This document shows positions 57,516 through 64,000 of a DNA stretch of 64,000 bases, in pieces (the first letter of the stretch is position 1; each line of letters starts with the position of its first letter). This stretch comes from Lasioglossum baleicum (taxonomy: Eukaryota > Arthropoda > Insecta > Hymenoptera > Halictidae). Made by a program: the position numbers and the translations under genes. The stretch covers positions 868,001 to 932,000 of the forward strand of contig NW_027469086.1 in assembly GCF_051020765.1 (NCBI RefSeq). Direction: 5' to 3'. The notes beneath the pieces are model-generated. The model saw only the letters and a list, made by a program, of their open reading frames with translations, did no database searches and was not told the origin of the DNA.

Positions 57516-59828
57516 TGTTACGTCACGCCCCACGTCCTAGGCAAAGAAGATGACCCCAGGAGGCGGCACGTGGAATTGAAGAGGAAACGGTCTTTTACGC
57601 CAAGACAGCCAGACGGGCAGTCATATGCGCTAGGACACCGATAGTCATTGGAGACCGACACCCGCTAGCAGTCAACGCGGATGGCGATACTTCTACGCTG
57701 ACGCAACGAACGCGGTGAGTTGACATGGAACAAAAGGGGTTACAAAAGATACGAATTCTCACCGGTTAGTTGTTGTATCTTAGTAGTACTGTTGAAGGAG
57801 CTGAGCTCGTCGGTCAGCATGGGTCTGGTATAACGGGTCGTCCAGACAGATCTCATCGAGATGAGGAAGGTTTGGCAGCTGTCTCGCTGGGGTACGCACG
57901 ACAATGCGTCTGTTGGACGGTAGGTACTCGTCCTTGATGATCCTACAGCGAACGTGCGGCAAGATTATGGTGCTCCTGCTGTCATCGTCATCAGAGCTGG
58001 TGACGAGATCAATGACCTCGTAACGAACGGCAGGCGGGTTGTTGTTGTCACTGGACAGGTTTATGGTATTCCTGACGTCGTCGTCGTCGTCAGAGATGTC
58101 AACGAGATCGGCTATCTCGTAGCGACCAGCAGACGGTTTGGTGACAGGTGAAGAACGCGAGAGGTCCGCGTGGTCGACCTCTGTGTTCGGAATCGGACGG
58201 CACGGACAACCGTATACCGATACGTAATCTGACGCGTCGCACTCGATATTCTCGGTCGTTCCGAGAAGTTAAGTCCAATCAGTCGAACTTAAGACGCGGT
58301 TTAAGATGGCTGTTTGATTTAATGCCCGTTTGAACTTGGCCAGTTGATACTTTCGGCCTGCACGACGTGTACGACGCATAAGGGATGGGTATGGAAGGAA
58401 CTGTTTCGGAAGAGTTAATACTCTGAATATCCTTTTTGTCGGATTTTGTCTAAGTCCCAAACGTGAAAGAAAAATTGGCCAGGGGTTCCCCGTAGGCGCT
58501 GGCCAGAGGTAATTTACCTGACTCGAAAATGTCCACTCGTTAATCGGCACTACCCAGCAGAGCAGACGAACTGGCCTCCGAGCCGGGTCACCGTGCGACA
58601 ACGAGGGCACTATTAAAACAGTCACTTCACTTTAGACACTGATATGTTTCCTTTCACAAACTGTCACTTTAACTTCGATAATCTTTTGACTAAGTGTCAC
58701 CTCGTTGACGTATTGCCTCGGCGGAGCTGTAAGCTTCTCCCTTTGTGACCGAGGTTGAACACGTAAGCGAGAGCTCAATTATTTATTATTAATATTAAAT
58801 GCGTTTATCTGATTTGGAAAGTTATTATTTCCAAACGTCTACTCGTCAACCACTACTTCTCAGCGGAGCGGACGAACTGACCTCCAAGCCGAGTTCTGTA
58901 TGATTAACGAGGGCACGATTCGAATTTCGAAAAGAAACTGTCACTGGATTTAGTAGAATGATGTGGAAATTAACTTCACGTAGCACTGGTAAAATATAAT
59001 ATATATATTGAAATAAAGAACGTTGAGTACACTTGAGTATAAACTTGGTAGTATAATAATAAATGAATTAAACGTAATAATCGTATACGGAGTATGAGTT
59101 AGTAAGAGTTAGAATTGGAATTGATTTAGGAATTGAATTGGAATGGATTTGGAATAGAATAGTAGAACAAACGTCGATGAACGTCGAAGCGCGAATTAGA
59201 AGAGCGCAGATCGACACGTCTGCTCGCTTCGCTGGCTTGGGCCAGACTGACTGATGTCGTTGTGTGAGAATGGAGTGAGCGCAGACCGACACGTCCGCTC
59301 ACTCCGCTGGCTAGCACCAGACTGATGCAAGAGGCAGCTCTGCGTAGCCTCCTTCGCTCGGAGTGGGGGTTGCTGACGCTGCAGTCCCTTTGTCCTCGCT
59401 CGTCGGAGTGGTGACGGGTGCAAGACTGCTGACGTTGCAGTCTCTTTGTTCTCGAGGTGGCGTTTACTCGAGCGGAGTTGAGGATTTGAACAAGTTGTAA
59501 GTGTAGATGAGGGTTTGAACAAGTGTTAGGTAAGATTGAGAGTTTGGAGTGGTGGTTGGGTTTAGAACAATTGGGAGAGTCGAGATTTAAGTAGTGATGG
59601 GTATTAGAACAAGTTTAGGAAAAGTCGTGGGTGAAGTAGTGATAGGTTTAAGATGTATTAGAATTAGAACAAGAGTTTGATAGCGATGGGTTTAAGAGAT
59701 ATTAGATTTAGAACAAGAGTTTGATAGCGATGGGTTTAAGAGGTATTATGTACTTAATATTTAATCTTAGCCTAGAATCGAGGTACGGTCCTCGATTCGA
59801 CCAACGTCGGAGGTCGTCCGACGTAACA
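57516..59828 (-). repeat. El9 3' LTR (lineage B, 2313 bp)
   Basis: TG...CA ends. It has fewer U3 T/C repeats and one fewer TGACnnnGC unit than El2. Full-length LTR gene region, but with a nonsense change. Confidence 0.93.
57780..58379 (-). pseudogene. LTR gene of lineage B with premature stop, El9
   Basis: 600 bp as in El2, but the codon after SSTDWT (Glu in El2) is TAA at 58271-58269, ending translation after 36 residues. The downstream frame, with both acidic motifs, is otherwise open and closely matches El2, so the inactivation looks recent. Confidence 0.88.
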
Positions 59829-60149
59829 CCTCCCTCGCCGGAGAAGAGATTTCTCGGAGTGAAATCTCTCGGTCCGAGGTTGTGTTCGGTGAGCGCTCGC
59901 ATTACAATTTTTGGTCTTGAGACGCATCGTTAGTGAGCGATCCGCGCAGGGAGCTCAGTTCTCGGCGCACGTTGACTGTATTAACAGTACGAAACACTGG
60001 ATGCACTGAGATGTTGTCTGATTCTGCGCGAGGAGTTGGGGTAGGTTTCGCAATGTCCGACAGTCTATAATCGCAATGTTCATTATTTGACTGTCTTTTA
60101 TTGGGGTCTTGGGAGGGAATGGGCTCACTTATTTCACTGTTGTTGCCAT
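59829..60149 (-). other. 3' tail of El9, untranslated
   Basis: Same tail DNA as El2 and El5, behind the ZnB stop. It matches El2 up to about 60133. Begins with the polypurine tract ggcgagggagg on the minus strand. Confidence 0.65.
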
Positions 60150-60551
60150 TTAGTTCGTGATGAGGTGTTCCTCCATGTCCGAGTCTGAATCCTCGTCCGA
60201 ACTTCCTTCGGATGAATCGGAGTCATCTGATGAGTCGGAGACCTCTGGGTTTTCTAACATGATGCCCTGTCCGGCCAGAATGCTCAGGCATTCTCGGCAA
60301 TCCATTACTGGAGTTTCGGTGCATATCGGACCACCGCATTCTTCGCAATCGTTTTGGACGGAGTACATTCGCTGGTGATTCCAAATTTTTACATTGGAAA
60401 TGACTGTTCTCTGGCTACAGTCATAGCAAAGTTTCCTTCCGTCGGGCGTTATTCTTATCCTGCCATTGTAGCAGGAGATTTCGAGCAAGTAGGTGGGAAT
60501 TGCAGGTGGTCTCTTCTGACCGGCCTTCCTGGTTGGAAGTTGTTTGCACAT
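60150..60551 (-). CDS. Cysteine-rich putative zinc protein ZnB (133 aa), El9
   Basis: Third member of the family: MCKQLPTRKAGQKR start, CYNGRIRITPDGRKLCYDCS, a WNHQRM segment, CEECGGPICTETPVMDCREC, and a long acidic Ser/Asp tail (SDSSDDSDSSEGSSDEDSD). In frame with the protease polyprotein, at the same terminal place as env in El2 and ZnC in El5. The serines before acidic residues would suit casein kinase 2; that is inference. Confidence 0.7.
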   Translation of the reverse strand: MCKQLPTRKAGQKRPPAIPTYLLEISCYNGRIRITPDGRKLCYDCSQRTVISNVKIWNHQRMYSVQNDCEECGGPICTETPVMDCRECLSILAGQGIMLENPEVSDSSDDSDSSEGSSDEDSDSDMEEHLITN

Positions 60552-63017
60552 TTTGATGAGTGTTTTAACGTGCTTTTTCGTAATGTTGCTTGAGCGGTGG
60601 GTGATTGCAGAATGACTGCTCTTCTCCTTTGTTTGTTCGATGTGGGTTAGTGGGGGGTGAGCAAGTCCAACCGGCAGGGGAATACTGAGTATGGATAAGT
60701 AATCTCCCTGTTGACTCGGCATTTTGCTCCCCTTGTTGGTTAGAGTAATCACTCTTGTCTCAGGTGACGAGATTACGGCTTTGGCACAAACACTCTGCAT
60801 CTCTAATTTGCTTGAGTATTGGTGTCTTCGTCCGAGGAAGAGGTGCTTGAGTTTTCGTCCTCTTCTTCGTCGTCCGTGAGAATTTCGCCTCTTTCTCTTC
60901 TTATTCTGGCAGTGTCTGTTGCTGCCCGATCCAGTGCGAGGAGGAAGCTGCAGTGGATGCATTCCAATATTGGGGTTTCCCTCAATATGGGTTTTGTACA
61001 CGCGTCGCATGCGTTCTTCTTTTTCCTTGTAAGAACGTGCGTGTATACGATGACCCTCCTGACTACCGCAGTGAGGCTGCAGGCAAGGCATAGTTCTCTG
61101 CCATTTAGGGAGATTCTGTGTCTGCCATTGTAGCAGAATATTCCCTGGTATCTGTAGACGAAGTCTCCGGCTTTGTTCGCCGATGGTCTCGCCGGTTGTA
61201 AGTGTCCGCACATGTTGATTGTGTTTGTGGATACTGGACACGATGTGGTAGGCGGCTGGGAACAGGCTGGGATTCTGGCTGTAGGAACTTCTTCGAAGTG
61301 CTGCTGTCGTTTGTTCTGTATCTTCCGGCGGTGGAAGGAGATTCTGTCGACGCTGGGTTTCGGATTTCGCTTGCTTATCGGTGTTGACCGGACGCGTGAT
61401 TATCGCGGATTCTAATTTCGCGTCAGCGGAGGACTGTAATGAAATCTCCTGGGAGGGTTTCTTATCGCAAGTCGCAGGAGATGCTACAATCATTGTTCGC
61501 GGGTTATCGCAGAGGTATAGTATAATACGAAATTTGTTTCTCCTTTTTGCTGACGCGTATTTTACAGACGTATAATTCCTAGATGGATGAAACTCGCTTT
61601 GCGGTGCACGGATACTTGACCGTTTAGATTGGAAGAGATCATGTTCCGGCGAAAAATCAGAGGTAGGTTTTTGAAATGAAATATAGACTCTCTTTGACTC
61701 TGATTTAGAAATTATCGCGGGATGATCTTTTATGATCGACTCGTATACTTGGTCTATACGAGGTAGAGTTTTATGCTTTATTTTATGTAGACGTTCTGTC
61801 GTCTTTAGAGAATCAAAGGCGGGGACATTTCCTTTCAACCTAGACTCGGAATAGAAACAATCGGACTTGATACCGGAGCTTGTAGAATAAACCTTCATAG
61901 GTTTGAATTCGCGGGAGTCTTCTTTGGACTCTGGATTAAAATTGTCGGGATGGTTACCGGAATTAGAAAGGTCGGGATGGTTACCGAATGCGTCGGGATG
62001 GTTACCGGAATTAGAAAGGTCGGGATGGTTACCGAATGCGTCGGGATGGTTACCGGAATTAGAAAGGTCGGGATGGTTACCGAATACGTCGGGATGGTTA
62101 CCGGAATTAGAAAGGTCGGGATGGTTACCGAATGCGTCGGGATAGTGCCCGGAATTAGTTGAATAACGCTCGATCTCTTCCACCTCTAACACGGGTAATC
62201 GGAATGAGATCGGACGCGGAGATGTGTTGAAACATCTGAGGCTCGCTTTGCCTCCGCGATTAGTGACTACACAGTCACCGAGGAATACATCCGGCGCTAC
62301 GCTGACGCGGCGGATATATCCCTGTTTCGGGCCCTGTACGCTGACTGCAATGCAGGCGGCTGTTCGGGGCTCAACGGCAAACTCATTAGAGTCTGCTGCA
62401 GTCCTTGATTCGGACTGTTGATTTTGATTTTTGCGCTTATCGACCGGTTCCTCTACGATATTATTCGATGTGATACGAATCTCTCCCGGTTGCACCCGAC
62501 GTTTTGAGAGAGGGAATGTTTCTTCCTCTGTCCTTGCGGCGTGCTTTTCAAGAGAGACCTCCGTTTTCGGAGAAGGCATTGAAATAACCCTCGTCATTGA
62601 ACTATCGCGGGGCTCAGTCGGCAGTGCGCGTGAATTAGAGAACGGAATAGAAATGTTTCCGATTAAAACAAATTGCCTTGCAAAGGAAATCTCAGCTCCT
62701 TCTATAAAGAAGGGCGAGCCGAGAATTCCGTTAACACTGACTGGAAAATCGTCCCCGAGCACGTGGAATTTGACAGGGATTGTCCCTTGAATGAATATAA
62801 CGACTTCGCCGAGTGTTACTATGGAACCCTCGGTTATTCCATGAACTTCGATCGTGCTCGTGGGATCAATGGTTATCCCAGGTTTTAAACTAGACGCGCG
62901 TATCAAATTGACTTCCGAGCCCGTGTCTAATAAGAATTCACTTTTCTCGCGAAGCTGAGGGGCGGAGATTTGTACGCGCGGGATCGGCGAGTCTACTGCG
63001 AGGTTAACTGCAGAGAC
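60150..63017 (-). CDS. Protease-linker-ZnB polyprotein frame, El9
   Basis: Protease (DTG near 62920, NGILGSPFF), spacer, QGYIRRVSVAPD module, repeat array (62152-61943), FNPESKEDSREF linker, then a stretch overprinting ZnA in another frame (PPPEDTEQTTAALRR to EMQSVCAKAV). The last part, from MCKQLPTRK, encodes ZnB. Intact. The linker and ZnA region is nearly the same DNA as in El3, while the end is lineage B. No polymerase. Confidence 0.8.
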   Translation of the reverse strand, partial: VSAVNLAVDSPIPRVQISAPQLREKSEFLLDTGSEVNLIRASSLKPGITIDPTSTIEVHGITEGSIVTLGEVVIFIQGTIPVKFHVLGDDFPVSVNGILGSPFFIEGAEISFARQFVLIGNISIPFSNSRALPTEPRDSSMTRVISMPSPKTEVSLEKHAARTEEETFPLSKRRVQPGEIRITSNNIVEEPVDKRKNQNQQSESRTAADSNEFAVEPRTAACIAVSVQGPKQGYIRRVSVAPDVFLGDCVVTNRGGKASLRCFNTSPRPISFRLPVLEVEEIERYSTNSGHYPDAFGNHPDLSNSGNHPDVFGNHPDLSNSGNHPDAFGNHPDLSNSGNHPDAFGNHPDLSNSGNHPDNFNPESKEDSREFKPMKVYSTSSGIKSDCFYSESRLKGNVPAFDSLKTTERLHKIKHKTLPRIDQVYESIIKDHPAIISKSESKRVYISFQKPTSDFSPEHDLFQSKRSSIRAPQSEFHPSRNYTSVKYASAKRRNKFRIILYLCDNPRTMIVASPATCDKKPSQEISLQSSADAKLESAIITRPVNTDKQAKSETQRRQNLLPPPEDTEQTTAALRRSSYSQNPSLFPAAYHIVSSIHKHNQHVRTLTTGETIGEQSRRLRLQIPGNILLQWQTQNLPKWQRTMPCLQPHCGSQEGHRIHARSYKEKEERMRRVYKTHIEGNPNIGMHPLQLPPRTGSGSNRHCQNKKRKRRNSHGRRRRGRKLKHLFLGRRHQYSSKLEMQSVCAKAVISSPETRVITLTNKGSKMPSQQGDYLSILSIPLPVGLAHPPLTHIEQTKEKSSHSAITHRSSNITKKHVKTLIKMCKQLPTRKAGQKRPPAIPTYLLEISCYNGRIRITPDGRKLCYDCSQRTVISNVKIWNHQRMYSVQNDCEECGGPICTETPVMDCRECLSILAGQGIMLENPEVSDSSDDSDSSEGSSDEDSDSDMEEHLITN
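60803..61213 (-). CDS. Cysteine-rich putative zinc protein ZnA (136 aa), El9
   Basis: Same protein as in El3 with a few changes (MCGHLQPARPS, DRAATD). It lies in the +1 frame of the polyprotein and upstream of ZnB, so El9 carries two divergent zinc proteins side by side, as if the cassette arose by duplication. Confidence 0.7.
   Translation of the reverse strand: MCGHLQPARPSANKAGDFVYRYQGIFCYNGRHRISLNGRELCLACSLTAVVRRVIVYTHVLTRKKKNACDACTKPILRETPILECIHCSFLLALDRAATDTARIRRERGEILTDDEEEDENSSTSSSDEDTNTQAN
61943..62152 (-). repeat. Coding tandem repeat array, El9
   Basis: About four 48-bp FGNHPDLSNSG units between the protease module and the FNPESKED linker. Confidence 0.88.
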
Positions 63018-64000
63018 GAATCGTCGATCTGGTCTTCGGGGAGCTCGTTCGTTCGAACGGCGGTCTGCGTGAATGTTTGGTTGCGCTTTGTTGGGGCGGC
63101 CTCCCGCTGTTGATTCGTTCCTGTCGGGAGGCCTGACTCGTTTCCCGAGCGCAGGTTATTGTTATAGGCTCTTTTTCGACATTCGTGAATGTCATGCCCG
63201 GGAGTTTTGCAATAGTTGCAAAACTTGCGGGGCTCTCCCGAACGTCTGTCGCGATTTGAATTCGGGTCCCGGTTTTCGCGCTGCGGGTTTTGTTCGCGAG
63301 GGGTTTCGGATCGCCACTGCGGAGTTGGAGAACGATAAGAGTTGCGGTTCGAGTTTCTCCACGAGTCTCGACGTTGGTCGGACCCGTTATCGCGACGCTC
63401 ATCCGGTCTGTTGTCGCGACGTTCAGGGATGCGTTCGCGAGAATTGAAATTGTCAGAAGAGCGTGGGCGATAGGAGCTTCTGTTATCTGAGAAGCTTACC
63501 TTGCGGGAATCGTCACGATTAGATTCGCGACGACGGTTTTGATACAGCTCATATTGCTTATATGCAGAGATGGCTGCTTCGAAGATCTCTGCCGAATTCT
63601 GAGAACGGCAATGCAAAACTTCGCTGCGAAGTTGTGGGAGTAGACCGCGAAGGAAGCACTCGACTGTGAAACGATCGATTTCTCTGTAGTCGTAATGTCC
63701 TTCGGTAGAATCGCTGATGGCGGTTCGTAAATCTTTGACTCGATTTATGAAGTCAAGAATATGCTCATTGTTGCCCTGGGCTACGCTTGCCAATTCGCCA
63801 CGGTACTGGTCCACGAATTTGTAGGGTCCCAGTACTGTTCGTAGCTTATCGCAAAGTTGTGAGATCGTACGTATGTTTTCGCCTTCAATGGCAGCGTACG
63901 CACGATCGGAAAGTTTATTGCAGATTAGTTTAGTAAGGGCACGTTCTATGGATTCGGGGATAGAATCACGCGCGCGTTTGCAGGCGCGGATGAATTTTAG
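62993..64000 (-). CDS. gag: Gag, lineage B, El9 (5' end outside window)
   Basis: Open to the window edge. It has the capsid C-terminal part, the Arg-rich region with RRDNRPDERRDNGSDQRR, the CNYCKTPGHDIHEC knuckle, and the same end as El2 and El5 Gag, overlapping the -1 protease frame. Confidence 0.92.
   Translation of the reverse strand, partial: LKFIRACKRARDSIPESIERALTKLICNKLSDRAYAAIEGENIRTISQLCDKLRTVLGPYKFVDQYRGELASVAQGNNEHILDFINRVKDLRTAISDSTEGHYDYREIDRFTVECFLRGLLPQLRSEVLHCRSQNSAEIFEAAISAYKQYELYQNRRRESNRDDSRKVSFSDNRSSYRPRSSDNFNSRERIPERRDNRPDERRDNGSDQRRDSWRNSNRNSYRSPTPQWRSETPREQNPQRENRDPNSNRDRRSGEPRKFCNYCKTPGHDIHECRKRAYNNNLRSGNESGLPTGTNQQREAAPTKRNQTFTQTAVRTNELPEDQIDDSSLQLTSQ

Larger units (their letters stand above)
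57516..64000 (-). mobile_element. El9: lineage B element with zinc-protein cassette (partial)
   Basis: On the minus strand from the window edge: gag 64000-62993, protease/linker frame 63017-60150, overlapping ZnA 61213-60803, ZnB at the end of the frame (60551-60150), tail, polypurine tract (59829-59839), 3' LTR 59828-57516. No RT, integrase or env. The 5' LTR is outside the window. Confidence 0.92.

Overview
The whole 64 kb is LTR retrotransposon DNA; I see no host gene, tRNA, rRNA or CRISPR array. It looks like arthropod, probably insect, heterochromatin or a transposon trap: Ty3/gypsy-type gag, protease, reverse transcriptase, RNase H and integrase; a primer binding site matching the 3' end of an insect-type tRNA-Ser (as in the 17.6/297 group of gypsy elements); and 4-bp target duplications. 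The exact host cannot be decided from this sequence.

Nine elements are nested in one another. El4 (minus; 24810-25124 and 53756-57230) is the outer host. El1 (plus; 1-458 and 18839-24809), El5 (minus; 25125-53755) and El8 (minus; 57231-57515) are inserted in it. El2 (plus; 459-18838) is inside El1, and El3 (minus; 5725-13793) is inside El2. El6 (minus; 34183-51480) is inside El5, and El7 (plus; 39468-48988) is inside El6. El9 (minus; 57516-64000, running off the window) is inside El8. Five insertions show both copies of their 4-bp duplication, and LTR pairs are almost identical by eye, so activity is recent.

There are two lineages. Lineage A has LTRs of about 1.97-1.99 kb and a 452-aa Gag. 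Lineage B has LTRs of 2.16-2.43 kb and a 473-aa Gag. Both have the same plan: LTR, tRNA-Ser PBS, gag, a protease domain in the -1 frame, a tandem-repeat array (FGNHPDLSNSG-type), a variable cassette, a shared 3' tail, polypurine tract, LTR. The cassette differs between copies: RT-RNase H-integrase (El1, El4, El5), a membrane glycoprotein (El2, El7), or small cysteine-rich putative zinc proteins (El3, El9; one is also fused behind integrase in El5). No element here has both pol and env. El2, El3, El6 and El7 carry no RT or integrase yet have matched LTRs and target duplications, so they must have moved in trans. This resembles a split or multipartite endogenous retroelement, and is the main finding.

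Each intact LTR also contains a complete gene. It encodes a 172-aa (A) or 199-aa (B) basic protein with SUMO-interaction-like motifs (hydrophobic VIDI/VIDLV followed by DDDD). It sits behind a long leader with no ATG. The LTRs further carry heat-shock-element and TGACnnnGC (antioxidant-response-like) motif arrays, duplicated leader segments, and hairpins conserved in position between lineages.
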